Shown in pieces: positions 55,686 to 64,000 of a stretch of 64,000 nucleotides of DNA. Below the pieces are notes generated by a model. It saw only the letters and a program-made list of their open reading frames with translations, did not search any database and was not told where the DNA came from. The DNA lies in contig NZ_JACYXZ010000001.1 in NCBI RefSeq assembly GCF_014842875.1, positions 1 through 64,000 on the forward strand, written 5' to 3'. A program made the position numbers and the translations under genes. The stretch is from Nocardioides donggukensis. Lineage in GTDB: Bacteria > Actinomycetota > Actinomycetes > Propionibacteriales > Nocardioidaceae. The stretch's first letter is position 1, and the number at the start of each line of letters is the position of its first letter.

Positions 55686-56780
55686 ATGACCTCTGTCCGT
55701 CGCTGGTGCGTCGTGGCACTCGTGACGGTTGTGGTCGTCGGCTCGCCGGTCCTGCTGCGTGCCCTGCCGGCCGGTGACAGCGACCTGACCGCCCCGGAGC
55801 TGCTCGCCCTGGTCTCGGAGTCCGGCGACCGGTCCTTCAGCGGGTACGTCGAGACCGCCGGCGCCCTGCAGATCCCCTCGGCCGACCGGTTCGACGGCGT
55901 CGGCGCGCTGCTCGGCGAGCGGAACCGGCTGCGGGTGTGGTGGCGCGACCGGGAGGCCTGGCGGGTGGCGGTGATGCGCACCGCCGGCGAGGTCGACCTG
56001 GTCCACACCGCCGGGCTGACCACGGAGTACGACTACGAGGACGCCGAGGCCACCACCACCCGGGACCCCGACATCCGCCTACCGCGCAGCGCCGACCTGC
56101 TCCCCCCGGAGGTGGCCCGGCGCCTGCTCACCGGGGTGACCGGCGCGGACGTGACCCGGCTCCCGGCCCGGCGCGTCGCCGGGATCGCGGCTCCCGGGCT
56201 GCGGCTGGAGGGGGCCCGGGAGCGCTCCAGCATCGGGCGGGTGGACCTGTGGGCGGACCCCGAATCCGGCCTGCCCCTGCGGGTCGAGGTCTCCGCCCGG
56301 GGGTCGAGCGCCCCGGACTTCAGCACCGGCTTCGTCGAGATCACCGTGGCCACCCCGGCCGCGGCCGACGTCGAGCCCCGGCTCACCGCCGACGTGGAGC
56401 GCTCCTTCGACGAGGTGCTCGACATCGCGGACGCCGTGAACCAGTACGCGCCGATCCAGGCCCCCGACCGGGCCGGCGGCCTGGCCCGGACCTCGGCGGC
56501 GCGCGGCGCCGTCGGCGTGTACGGCGACGGGTTGACGCAGGTGATCGCGATCCCGCTGCGGGACCGGGAGGCGGACCCGCTCCGGGAGCAGGTCCGCGCC
56601 ACCCCCGGGGCGGAGCGGGTCCCCGGTGGGGACAGCGTGGCGATCGGCCCGCTGGGGGTGTTCCTCGGCGGCGACGACGGCGAGGGCGGCTGGCTGGTCG
56701 CCGGCACCGTGACCGGGCCGGTCCTGGTCCGGGCCGGGCAGGACCTGCTGCGCGACGCCGTGTTCGTGGGCGAGCGATGA
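55686..56780 (+). CDS. exported LolA-like protein linked to an ABC transporter
   Basis: A 364-residue protein with an N-terminal membrane/signal segment (WCVVALVTVVVVGSPVLLRA). The domain that follows resembles outer-membrane-lipoprotein carrier/sigma-E-regulator folds (RLRVWWRDREAWRVAVMRTA, VDLWADPESGLPLRVEV). It overlaps the ABC ATPase by four bases. The ordered operon suggests a role with the exporter, such as a lipid or surface-molecule chaperone. It is not a true Lol system, as the cell is presumably Gram-positive. Confidence 0.7.
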   Translation: MTSVRRWCVVALVTVVVVGSPVLLRALPAGDSDLTAPELLALVSESGDRSFSGYVETAGALQIPSADRFDGVGALLGERNRLRVWWRDREAWRVAVMRTAGEVDLVHTAGLTTEYDYEDAEATTTRDPDIRLPRSADLLPPEVARRLLTGVTGADVTRLPARRVAGIAAPGLRLEGARERSSIGRVDLWADPESGLPLRVEVSARGSSAPDFSTGFVEITVATPAAADVEPRLTADVERSFDEVLDIADAVNQYAPIQAPDRAGGLARTSAARGAVGVYGDGLTQVIAIPLRDREADPLREQVRATPGAERVPGGDSVAIGPLGVFLGGDDGEGGWLVAGTVTGPVLVRAGQDLLRDAVFVGER

Positions 56781-57721
56781 TCCGCACCTCCGGGCTGACC
56801 AAGCGGTTCGGGTCGATCACGGCCGTGGACCACGTGGACCTCGACGTCCGCGAGGGCGACGTCTACGGCTTCCTCGGCGCCAACGGCTCGGGGAAGACCA
56901 CGACGGTGCGCATGCTGCTCGGGCTGGTGCTCGCCACCCGCGGCACCGCAGAGCTGCTGGGCCGGCCGATGCCGGCCGCCGCCCGCGAGGTGCTCCCGTT
57001 CGTCGGCTCGCTGGTCGAGGGCCCGGCCGCCTACCCGCAGCTGTCCGGCCGCGCGAACCTCGCCCTGTTCGACCGCATGGGGACCGGGGGCGTGCGCGCG
57101 ACCCGGTCGACCCGGGTCGGCGACGCGCTCGACCGGGTCGGCCTGGGCGGGGTGGACGGCCGTCCGGTGCGCGCGTACTCGCTGGGGATGCGGCAGCGGC
57201 TGGGTCTGGCCTCCGCGCTGCTGCGGGCCCCCCGACTCCTCGTGCTCGACGAGCCGACCAACGGGCTCGACCCGCAGGGCATCCGCGACATCCGGGCGCT
57301 GCTGCTGGAGCTCAACCGGGCCGGCACGACGGTGTTCGTCTCCAGCCACCTGCTGGCCGAGATCGAGCAGATGTGCACCCGGGTCGGGGTGCTGCACCGG
57401 GGACGACTCGTCCTCCAGGAGCAGCTCGCCGACCTGCAGCGGCCGACCGGCAGGGTGCTCCTCGGCACCCCCGACGCCGAGCGCGCGATCGCGTTGCTGG
57501 ACGGGCACGTGGAGCACCGCGACGGCGACCGGCTGGTGGTGCGGGCCGCCGACGCCGCCGAGCTCGCCGTACGGCTGGTGGGTGCCGGCGTCCGGGTGGC
57601 CGAGCTGCGACCCGAGCGGCACACGCTGGAGAGCGTGGTGCTGGAGGCGACCGGGGCCGGCTCGGACGACTTCTCCGCCACCGCTGCGCCGACGGGTCCG
57701 GACCGAGGCGGCCGAGGATGA
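56777..57721 (+). CDS. ABC transporter ATP-binding protein
   Basis: A 314-residue ATPase of the ABC-2 exporter type. It has Walker A GANGSGKTTT, signature YSLGMRQRLG, Walker B RLLVLDEPTNGLD and H-loop SSHLL. The C-terminal ~90 residues form the extension usual in ABC-2 partners. The start overlaps the LolA-like gene and the stop overlaps the permease (ATGA), so the three form one operon. Substrate unknown. Confidence 0.93.
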   Translation: MIRTSGLTKRFGSITAVDHVDLDVREGDVYGFLGANGSGKTTTVRMLLGLVLATRGTAELLGRPMPAAAREVLPFVGSLVEGPAAYPQLSGRANLALFDRMGTGGVRATRSTRVGDALDRVGLGGVDGRPVRAYSLGMRQRLGLASALLRAPRLLVLDEPTNGLDPQGIRDIRALLLELNRAGTTVFVSSHLLAEIEQMCTRVGVLHRGRLVLQEQLADLQRPTGRVLLGTPDAERAIALLDGHVEHRDGDRLVVRAADAAELAVRLVGAGVRVAELRPERHTLESVVLEATGAGSDDFSATAAPTGPDRGGRG

Positions 57722-58533
57722 TCCGGGTCGAGCTGAGCAAGCTGCTGCGGAGCCGGCGCACCTGGGTGACGATCGGGCTCGTCGACGCGCTGCCGACGCT
57801 GGTCGCGGTGCTGCTGGCGCTGACCGACCTGGGTCCCCGGCCCGGCACCGGTCCGGCGTTCCTGTCCGCGGTGATGACCGACGGCACGCTGTTCCCCCTG
57901 GCGGCGCTGGCGATCGTGCTGCCGCTGTTCCTGCCGCTGGTGGTGGCGATCACCGCCGGCGAGGCGATCGCCGGGGAGGCGCAGCAGGGCACGTTGCGCT
58001 ACCTGCTGGTCCGGCCGGTGGGCCGGGCCCGGCTCCTGCTCGCGAAGCTGGTCAGCGTCATGGCCTTCGTCGCGTTGACGGTGGTCGTGGTCGGCGCCAC
58101 GGCGTACGTCGTGGGGGCGCTGCTGCTGGGCGACGAGCAGCTGACGACCGGCGCGACCAGCGTGTCCGGCACCAGCCTGACCACCCCGGAGCTGGTGGCG
58201 CGGACGCTGCTGGCGCTGGCCTACGCGATGCTCTCCATGCTCGGTGTGGCCGCGATCGCGCTGTTCCTGTCCACGGTGGTGCGCTCGCCGCTGGCCGCCG
58301 CGCTCGGGACGATGGGCATCCTGATCTCCTCCACGCTGCTGCTAACGCTGGACGCGGCCGACTCGTTCCGCGCGTTCCTGCCCACGCGCTACTGGCTGGC
58401 CTTCGTCGACCTGTTCCGCGACCCGATCTTCTGGCGCGACCTGGAGCGTGGCGTGCTGCTGCAGGCGGCGTACGTCGTGGTGTTCCTCGCCGCGGCCTGG
58501 GCGAACTTCGCGACCAAGGACATCACCGACTGA
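57718..58533 (+). CDS. ABC-2 type transporter permease
   Basis: A 271-residue membrane protein with about six helices. It begins MIRVELSKLLRSRRTWVTIG, the usual opening of ABC-2 permeases that pair with an adjacent ATPase, and has GEAIAGEAQQGTLRYLLVRP before the next helix. It overlaps the ATPase stop and extends 11 bases into the end of the convergent lipase gene. Confidence 0.9.
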   Translation: MIRVELSKLLRSRRTWVTIGLVDALPTLVAVLLALTDLGPRPGTGPAFLSAVMTDGTLFPLAALAIVLPLFLPLVVAITAGEAIAGEAQQGTLRYLLVRPVGRARLLLAKLVSVMAFVALTVVVVGATAYVVGALLLGDEQLTTGATSVSGTSLTTPELVARTLLALAYAMLSMLGVAAIALFLSTVVRSPLAAALGTMGILISSTLLLTLDAADSFRAFLPTRYWLAFVDLFRDPIFWRDLERGVLLQAAYVVVFLAAAWANFATKDITD

Positions 58534-59332
58534 GCGCCTCCGGGCCGGTGCACACGCTGTCGTCGGGCACCGCCGGGTCCGCGGGACCCAGCGCGGCGAG
58601 GGTGATCGCCGCGACCGCGGGCACCCGCGGCACGTCGGCATGGGCGACCCGGAGCCCGGGGCACACGGACTGCAGCGAGAACGCCACCGCGCCCTCCAGC
58701 GCACCCGAGTCGGGCGGCACCACGGTCTGGTCGTCGGCGGTCCAGACGGCCACCCACCGCGGGCCCTCGGGCGTCTCGTCCCCCGCGTTCAGGCGTCGCA
58801 GGAGCTCACTGTCCGGGGCCAGCTGCCGGCACGCCTCCGGGCAGGCCTCCGGCGCCAGGCCGCCGGCCAGTGCGGCGAGATCGGTGCCGTGGTGCGGGGA
58901 GGCGAGCGTGACCACCCGCCGGGCCAGCGAGCCGCCGCCGAGCTCGTCGACCCAGAGCCGGGCGACCACGCCGCCGGCGGAGTAGCCGACGACGTCGACC
59001 GACGGGGCGCCGGCCTCGACCGCCCGCAGCGCCGCCTCGGCGAGCCGCTCGGCGTGCCCCCGCAGGTCGCCGCGGCCGTCTCCAGGTGCGCGGACCACCT
59101 CGGTCTGCCTCCCGGCGTCCTCGAGGGCGCGGGCCAGGACGTCGACGGCGCTGGTCGAGCCGCCGTACCCGGGGACCAGCAGGACCGGACCCGGCTCGTC
59201 CTGCGCGACCGGCTCGACCTCGGCCTCACCGCCGAGCAGCAGGCCCGCCGCGGTGCCGACCAGGAGGACGGCGACCAGCCCGGCCACGCCGAGCAGGACA
59301 CGGCGGCGGGCGGGGGCCAGGTGGTCGAGCAC
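58523..59332 (-). CDS. secreted alpha/beta-hydrolase lipase/esterase
   Basis: A 269-residue protein with an N-terminal membrane anchor (RVLLGVAGLVAVLLVGTAAG) and a lipase fold: VLLVPGYGGSTSAVDVLARA with the oxyanion hole, VDVVGYSAGGVVARLWVDEL with nucleophilic Ser, and LASPHHGTDLAALAGG. This matches actinobacterial class I lipases/esterases. Start GTG 59332. It converges with the ABC permease and overlaps its end by 11 bases. Confidence 0.85.
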   Translation of the reverse strand: MLDHLAPARRRVLLGVAGLVAVLLVGTAAGLLLGGEAEVEPVAQDEPGPVLLVPGYGGSTSAVDVLARALEDAGRQTEVVRAPGDGRGDLRGHAERLAEAALRAVEAGAPSVDVVGYSAGGVVARLWVDELGGGSLARRVVTLASPHHGTDLAALAGGLAPEACPEACRQLAPDSELLRRLNAGDETPEGPRWVAVWTADDQTVVPPDSGALEGAVAFSLQSVCPGLRVAHADVPRVPAVAAITLAALGPADPAVPDDSVCTGPEALSR

Positions 59333-59359
59333 CTGGCCAGTGTGCCCCCACCTGCCCGC

Positions 59360-59405
59360 GTCGAGTGCTCAGGTGGCTGCCAGGGCGACCACCTGAGCAC
59401 TCGAC
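59360..59405. terminator. 17-base perfect inverted repeat
   Basis: GTCGAGTGCTCAGGTGG (59360-59376) and CCACCTGAGCACTCGAC (59389-59405) are exact complements around 12 bases. It lies after the MMPL stop and before the lipase start on the same strand, so it should end the MMPL transcript. Its length suggests it may also be a repeat element. Confidence 0.65.
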
Positions 59406-59418
59406 CCGGGGACTGCGG

Positions 59419-61728
59419 TCAGACGCCGGCCGGCTCGGGCTCCCGCTCGGAGGCGGGAGCGGCCAGGTGCGGCCGGTGCAGCTTCTCGCCCTCGACGTCG
59501 ACGTCGGGGAGGATCCGGTCCACCCAGCGCGGCAGCCACCAGGCCCGCTCGCCCATGAGGTACATCAGGGCCGGGATCAGCGTCATCCGCACCACGAAGG
59601 CGTCGAAGACAACCGCCACCGCGAGCGCGAAGCCCATCGACTTGATGATCGGGTCGTCCTGGAGCATGAAGGCCGCGAACACCGCGGTCATGATCACCGC
59701 CGCCGCCGAGACGACGCGGGCGCTGTTGCGGAAGCCGTCGAGCACCGCCTCCCGCGGGCCGGCGCCGTGGACGTGCGCCTCACGGATCCGGGTCACCAGG
59801 AAGACCTGGTAGTCCATCGCCAGCCCGAAGACGACACCGATCAGGAAGATCGGCATGAAGCTGACGATCGGCTGACCCTCCATCAGGCCGAACGCACCCT
59901 CCTGGAACACCGCGACGGTGGCGCCGAGGGTGGCCAGGACCGAGAGCAGGAACCCGAACGTGGCCGTCAGGGGCACCAGGATCGAGCGGAAGACCACCAT
60001 CAACAGCAGGAAGGCCAGCCCGATGACCACCGCGAGGTAGATCGGCAGCGCGTCGCTGAGCCGCTTCGAGACGTCGGTGGTGATCGCGGTCAGGCCGGTC
60101 ACGCCGGTCGTGGTGCCGGTCGCGTCCTCGATCGAGGACTGGCCGTCGCGGAGCTCGGCGAGCAGGTCCTCGGTGGCGGCCTCGTCGGGCCCGGTCTCGG
60201 GGGTGACCAGGATCTGCGCACCGGTGCCGTCCTCGTTCATGAAGGCGACCTGCGCGTTGACCACGCCGTCCATGGCGCCGGCCCAGCCGGCCACCTCGGC
60301 GTACGCCGCCCCGCGGTCGTCGGCGGGCACGTCCCGGCCGTCGACGACGACCAGCATGGGCGCCTCCCGGCCGGGGCCGAAGCCCTCGGAGAGCAGGTCG
60401 GAGGCCTGTCGGGCGGTGGTGTCGGTCGGGGCCGTGCTGTCGGTGGGGAAGGCCAGCCGCAGGTTCTGCAGCGGCAGCGCCAGCGCGCCGAGGCCGACGA
60501 CCACGATCAGGACGACCGCCACCGGCCGACGGCCCACGAGGCGGGCCCACCGGACGCCGTTGTTGAGGACCTTGCCGTCCTCGTCGCGAGCGGGGCGGTA
60601 CTTCCGCACCCGGCCACCGAAGGCCTTGGACTTGGTCAGCCCGAGCACCGCGGGCAGCAGGGTGAGCGCGACCAGCACGGCGATCAGCACGGTCGCGGCG
60701 GCCGCGAGACCCATCGCGGTGAGGAACGGGATCCGGACGACGGCCAGCGCGGCGAGCGCGATCAGCACGGTGAGCCCGGCGAAGACCACCGCGGAGCCGG
60801 CGGTGCCCACGGAGATGCCGACCGCCTCCTCGCGGTCGTCGGTGTGCTCGAGCTCGCTGCGGTAGCGGGCCAGGATGAACAGCGCGTAGTCGATGCCGAC
60901 GGCGAGGCCGATCATCGTCGCCAGCATCGGGGTGCTGGAGCCGATGTCCATGAACGCGGTCATCGCGGTGATCCCGGTGATGCCCAGGCCGACGCCCCAC
61001 AGGGCGCTGACGATGGGGAGCCCGGCCGAGACCAGCGAGCCGAACGTCAGCACCAGCACGAGCAGCGCGACGGCGATGCCGATGAGCTCGGAGGTGCCGC
61101 CCGGGGGCTCCATCACGGTCATGCCGGCGCCGTTGACCTCGGCGGTCAGCCCCGCGTCGCGGGCGCCCTCGAGCGCGTCGAGCACGGCGTCGCGGGCCTC
61201 GGGCTCCACGTCGGCGACCGTGTCCACGTCGAAGGCCCAGGTGATGGTGCCGATCCGGCCGTCGTCGGACAGCGGGAGCAGTGCCGCGGCGTCCGCCTCG
61301 GCCTGCGCGCGCGGCGTACCGACCTCGACGGCACCCTCGACGGCGCCCTGGAACTGCTGCGGTGCGGCGACGGCGGGGTTGGCCAGCGGGGGCTCGGCCG
61401 GCATCTGCGGGCCGTCGGAGAGGTCGGCCACGAGGGCGTCGACCGCGGCGGAGTACTCCGGATCGTCGAGGGTGCTGCCCTCGGGAGCGGCCACGACGAC
61501 GGTGACGCCGGCCTGGTCGAAGGCGTCGACCGAGCCCGGGAACAGCTCGGCCTGCAGGTCGGCGGCCTGCTCGGAGGGGATGCCCGGGATCGAGAACGAG
61601 TCGGTCATCGGCTTCGACATCGTGGCCGCCACGGCGCCGACCGCGACCATCGCGACCAGCCAGGCGGCGAGGAACAGGGGCCAGCGTCGGTAGGCGGTCT
61701 TGCCGAGTCGGTGCAGCAGCGTTGCCAT
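59419..61728 (-). CDS. MMPL/RND family transporter
   Basis: A 769-residue exporter with the MMPL plan of two six-helix bundles, each after a large extracytoplasmic loop. It has MLATMIGLAVGIDYALFILA and IGVVFGLAMDYQVFLVTRIR, both with the proton-relay Asp of this family. Such proteins export lipids or toxic compounds. ATG at 61726-61728; the frame continues upstream for ~700 codons, but that sequence overlaps the TetR and Gfo/Idh genes. The TetR gene just upstream, with two operators, likely represses it. Confidence 0.93.
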   Translation of the reverse strand: MATLLHRLGKTAYRRWPLFLAAWLVAMVAVGAVAATMSKPMTDSFSIPGIPSEQAADLQAELFPGSVDAFDQAGVTVVVAAPEGSTLDDPEYSAAVDALVADLSDGPQMPAEPPLANPAVAAPQQFQGAVEGAVEVGTPRAQAEADAAALLPLSDDGRIGTITWAFDVDTVADVEPEARDAVLDALEGARDAGLTAEVNGAGMTVMEPPGGTSELIGIAVALLVLVLTFGSLVSAGLPIVSALWGVGLGITGITAMTAFMDIGSSTPMLATMIGLAVGIDYALFILARYRSELEHTDDREEAVGISVGTAGSAVVFAGLTVLIALAALAVVRIPFLTAMGLAAAATVLIAVLVALTLLPAVLGLTKSKAFGGRVRKYRPARDEDGKVLNNGVRWARLVGRRPVAVVLIVVVGLGALALPLQNLRLAFPTDSTAPTDTTARQASDLLSEGFGPGREAPMLVVVDGRDVPADDRGAAYAEVAGWAGAMDGVVNAQVAFMNEDGTGAQILVTPETGPDEAATEDLLAELRDGQSSIEDATGTTTGVTGLTAITTDVSKRLSDALPIYLAVVIGLAFLLLMVVFRSILVPLTATFGFLLSVLATLGATVAVFQEGAFGLMEGQPIVSFMPIFLIGVVFGLAMDYQVFLVTRIREAHVHGAGPREAVLDGFRNSARVVSAAAVIMTAVFAAFMLQDDPIIKSMGFALAVAVVFDAFVVRMTLIPALMYLMGERAWWLPRWVDRILPDVDVEGEKLHRPHLAAPASEREPEPAGV

Positions 61729-61772
61729 GGTTCGGTGTCTCCTGGAGAGGTGGCGAGCGGTGGGCGGGGTGC

Positions 61773-62366
61773 TCAGGCGAGCAGGTCTCGTGCGGTGCGG
61801 AGGGTGTCGAGGAACGCCTCGGCCATGGTGCGTCGACCGGTCGGGTCGTCGAGCACCTCGTCGAGGGCGAGGTCGTACAGCGAGGCGAGCAGCGTGACCA
61901 GCAGTCGCGCGCGGGACTGCCCGAACTCGGGGCCCTCCCGGTCGAGGATCACGCTGGTGAACTCGGTGACCGCCGCCTCGAAGCGCTCGTGCACGGCGAG
62001 GATCAGCCGGGGTGTGGAGCGGACGACGCGTCGGGCGGTGTCGGCCTCGTCGCGGGTGAGCTCGTCCCCGGCGAAGAGCTCCGCGACGACGACCTCGATG
62101 TCGTCGAGCAGGGTGCCGTGCGGACCCCCGGCCCGGAACCGCTCCAGGAGCGCGGGCTCGATGACCGGCTCCCGGCCGAGGACCGCGTCGACCTTGCTGG
62201 GGAAGTAGTTGAACAGCGTCCGGCGGGAGACCCCGGCCGCGTCGGCCAGGTCCTCCATCGTGAAGCCGTCGAGCCCGTGTGCGTCGGTCAGCCCCAGCGC
62301 GCACACGTTGATGCGGTGCGCGGTGGTCACCTTCCGACCCTCGAGGGTGTTTGCACTCTGACTCAT
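61773..62366 (-). CDS. TetR family repressor of the MMPL transporter
   Basis: A 197-residue TetR protein with the DNA-binding region TTAHRINVCALGLTDAHGLD and GFTMEDLADAAGVSRRTLFN, followed by YFPSKVDAVLG. ATG at 62364-62366 (MSQSANTLEG) was chosen over an upstream start. It lies 44 bases before the MMPL gene, and the TGCACTC palindromes overlap its own start, so it probably represses its own operon. Confidence 0.9.
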   Translation of the reverse strand: MSQSANTLEGRKVTTAHRINVCALGLTDAHGLDGFTMEDLADAAGVSRRTLFNYFPSKVDAVLGREPVIEPALLERFRAGGPHGTLLDDIEVVVAELFAGDELTRDEADTARRVVRSTPRLILAVHERFEAAVTEFTSVILDREGPEFGQSRARLLVTLLASLYDLALDEVLDDPTGRRTMAEAFLDTLRTARDLLA

Positions 62367-62402
62367 GGAGTGCAGTCTTGCACTCTGTTGGCAAGAGTGC
62401 AA
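62351..62402. promoter_or_regulatory. double TetR operator TGCACTC-N9-GAGTGCA
   Basis: Two copies of the same palindrome, TGCACTC-N9-GAGTGCA, occur at 62352-62374 and 62379-62401. Their starts are 27 bases apart. The first overlaps the tetR start codon and the second lies just upstream. Adjacent bases extend the second to TTGCACTCT/AGAGTGCAA. Confidence 0.8.
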
Positions 62403-62472
62403 AGTCGTGGGGCTGTGATCTGGACCTCAGGACGGGCTCGGGCGGCGGTCCGGACGCCCTAGGGTGGTCGGC

Positions 62473-63489
62473 ATGACGGTGCGCTGGGGGATCGCGGGGA
62501 CTGGGGGGATCGCCGAGGCGATGGCGGCCGACCTGGCCCGGGTGTCGGACGCCGAGCTCGTGGCGATCGGCTCCCGGCGACCCGAGACCGCGCGTGCCTT
62601 CGCGGAGGCTGTCGGGCGCGACGGGCTCCAGGGGACCCACGGGGAGGCCCGGGCCCACGACTACGCCGGACTCGTCGCCGACGACGGCGTCGACGCGATC
62701 TACGTCGCCACCCCGCACCCGCAGCACCGCGACCTGGCGCTGGCCTGCCTGCGGGCCGGCCGGGCCGTCCTGGTCGAGAAGGCCTTCACCGCGACGCTGG
62801 CCGGCGCCGAGGAGGTGGTGCGGACCGCACGCGAGACCGGCACCTTCTGCATGGAGGCGATGTGGACCCGGTTCGTGCCCGCCGTGGTCCGGGCGCGGCA
62901 GCTGGTCGCCGACGGGGCGATCGGCACGGTCCGCACCGTCCAGGCCGACCTCGGCGCCTACCGCACCTACGACCCCACGAGCCGGCTGTTCGACCCCGCG
63001 CTCGGCGGGGGCGCCACCCTCGATCTCGGCGTGTACGTCGTCTCGATCGCGCAACACTTCCTCGGCGACCCGGACCGGGTCCACGCCGCGGGAACGACGT
63101 ACCCGAACGGGACCGACGCCTCGGTCGGCATCCTGCTCGGGTACGACGACGGCCGGTCGGCCACGCTGACCTGCAGCCTGGAGGCCGCCTCGCCGGCCCG
63201 GGCCGTGCTGCTCGGGGATGCCGGCTCGATCGAGCTGATGCCCCGCTTCCACCACCCCGAGCGGCTCGTGCTGCGGCGCAACGGGCACCCGCCGGAGGAG
63301 ATCCGCGAGCCGGTGCGCGGCGCCGGCTACCTGCACGAGGTCGAGGAGGTGCACCGGTGCCTGGCCGGTGGGCTGGCCGAGAGCGAGGTGATGCCGCTGC
63401 GCGACACCCTGGGCGTGCAGCGGGTGCTCCAGGAGGTGCTCGACCAGCTCGGCTGTCCGGTTGCCGAGGGCGCGGTCCCCGGGCTCTGA
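62473..63489 (+). CDS. Gfo/Idh/MocA family NAD(P)-dependent oxidoreductase
   Basis: A 338-residue oxidoreductase with an N-terminal Rossmann fold (WGIAGTGGIAEAMAADLARV), the family EKAFTAT (with the conserved Lys of the EKP-type motif), and the C-terminal substrate domain (LGGGATLDLGVYVVSIAQHF with GGGxxxDxGxY). Length is normal. The substrate is probably a sugar or diol derivative, as for trans-1,2-dihydrobenzene-1,2-diol dehydrogenase-like members. ATG at 62473. Confidence 0.88.
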   Translation: MTVRWGIAGTGGIAEAMAADLARVSDAELVAIGSRRPETARAFAEAVGRDGLQGTHGEARAHDYAGLVADDGVDAIYVATPHPQHRDLALACLRAGRAVLVEKAFTATLAGAEEVVRTARETGTFCMEAMWTRFVPAVVRARQLVADGAIGTVRTVQADLGAYRTYDPTSRLFDPALGGGATLDLGVYVVSIAQHFLGDPDRVHAAGTTYPNGTDASVGILLGYDDGRSATLTCSLEAASPARAVLLGDAGSIELMPRFHHPERLVLRRNGHPPEEIREPVRGAGYLHEVEEVHRCLAGGLAESEVMPLRDTLGVQRVLQEVLDQLGCPVAEGAVPGL

Positions 63490-63552
63490 GCCCGGCTCGG
63501 TCGCCCCGGCTGCTACTTGTCCGTAGGGGCCCGGAGGCGGGAGGCTGAGCCC

Positions 63553-64000
63553 ATGCCCGCCACCGCGTCGTCGTACTCGATCACCATGCGGCTCCACACC
63601 GCTCCCGACCACGGCGTCGTCGGGACCGTCGCGACCGGCATCGCCGCCGCCGGGGGAGTGGTCACCGCGATCGACGTCACCGACTCCAAGCACGACCTCC
63701 TCGTCGTCGACGTCACCTGCTCGGCCGCCGACGAGGCGCACGCCAAGGAGCTCGTGGCGGTGGTCGAGCAGATCGCCGGGGTCGAGGTGCACAAGGTCTC
63801 CGACCGGACGTTCCTGCTGCACATCGGCGGCAAGATCGAGGTCTCCTCGAAGGTGCCGCTCAAGACCCGTGACGACCTGTCGCTCGCCTACACCCCCGGC
63901 GTGGGCCGGGTCTCGGCGGCGCTGGCCGCGAACCCCGAGGACGTGCCCCGGCTGACGATCAAGGGGAACTCGGTGGCGGTCGTCACCGACGGCTCCGCCG
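63553..64000 (+). CDS. NAD-dependent malic enzyme with N-terminal ACT domain (partial)
   Basis: The ATG at 63553 opens a frame that runs off the window after 149 codons. Residues 1-80 form an ACT-like regulatory domain (SITMRLHTAPDHGVVGTVAT, DVTDSKHDLLVVDVTC). Residues ~95-149 match the malic enzyme start (KVPLKTRDDLSLAYTPGV, then VTDGSA, with the Tyr of the catalytic region). The full enzyme would decarboxylate malate to pyruvate. The remainder lies outside the window. Confidence 0.88.
   Translation, partial: MPATASSYSITMRLHTAPDHGVVGTVATGIAAAGGVVTAIDVTDSKHDLLVVDVTCSAADEAHAKELVAVVEQIAGVEVHKVSDRTFLLHIGGKIEVSSKVPLKTRDDLSLAYTPGVGRVSAALAANPEDVPRLTIKGNSVAVVTDGSA

Noticed and set aside
59419..63822. 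A 1467-codon open frame on the minus strand extending the MMPL gene far upstream
   Set aside because: The extra ~700 codons lie over the TetR and Gfo/Idh genes and give low-complexity Arg/Gly/His-rich sequence. This is a high-GC shadow; the real start is at 61728.

Overview
The window is high-GC DNA with GTG/ATG starts, many 4-bp start/stop overlaps and an actinobacterial gene stock. The best anchor is positions 11834-22195. There a peptidyl-prolyl isomerase, a rhomboid protease, crgA, a DUF881 gene, a PASTA Ser/Thr kinase, pbpA, rodA/ftsW, pstP, fhaB, fhaA and tRNA-Leu(CAG) follow each other in nearly the order known from the oriC-proximal region of Mycobacterium and relatives. With the large aromatic-catabolic complement and a histamine-dehydrogenase-type enzyme, I infer a Nocardioides-like actinomycete (Propionibacteriales). 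The genus is inference, not proof.

Layout. 1-8631 is accessory DNA: a transposase remnant, an McrBC restriction pair with an unusually long McrB, and a coupled Nudix / PLD-helicase pair (candidate defence). 8738-10954 holds a lipoprotein, a SURF1 protein and a DUF3817 protein. 10993-21932 is the cell-envelope and division core with its phospho-signalling genes. 22109-22195 is tRNA-Leu, followed by a terminator and an interspersed repeat, and the catabolic accessory DNA starts there.

22528-33852 encodes what looks like a complete route from phenol to the TCA cycle. A minus-strand operon carries flavin reductase, phenol hydroxylase, catA, a RibF-like FAD synthetase domain, catB and catC. A plus-strand operon carries pcaF, pcaD, pcaI, pcaJ and a SnoaL-like gene. 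IclR and LysR regulators lie between them, with repeated operator-like palindromes. 34049-41494 is a second catabolic cluster of unknown substrate: NCS1 permease, LysR, aspartase family, M20 amidohydrolase, DUF1028, RidA and a divergent flavin monooxygenase.

41624-47159 is a visibly less GC-rich island. It has a RES/Xre toxin-antitoxin pair, a solo CARF-plus-nuclease (Card1/Can2-like) protein, and a 970-residue membrane-anchored helical protein just downstream. The last two are the best candidate for an undescribed system here. 47425-51787 is a histamine-dehydrogenase-like enzyme with an aldehyde dehydrogenase and a divergent TetR regulator. 51790-52337 holds toxin-antitoxin remnants.

52264-64000 is a mixed set: lipoprotein, DoxX/MarR pair with palindromic operators, PH-like protein, App1-type phosphatase, LolA-like/ABC transporter operon, lipase, MMPL transporter with its TetR repressor and a double operator, a Gfo/Idh/MocA oxidoreductase, and the first 448 bases of an ACT-domain malic enzyme cut by the window end. 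I saw no CRISPR array, rRNA, prophage or integrase.
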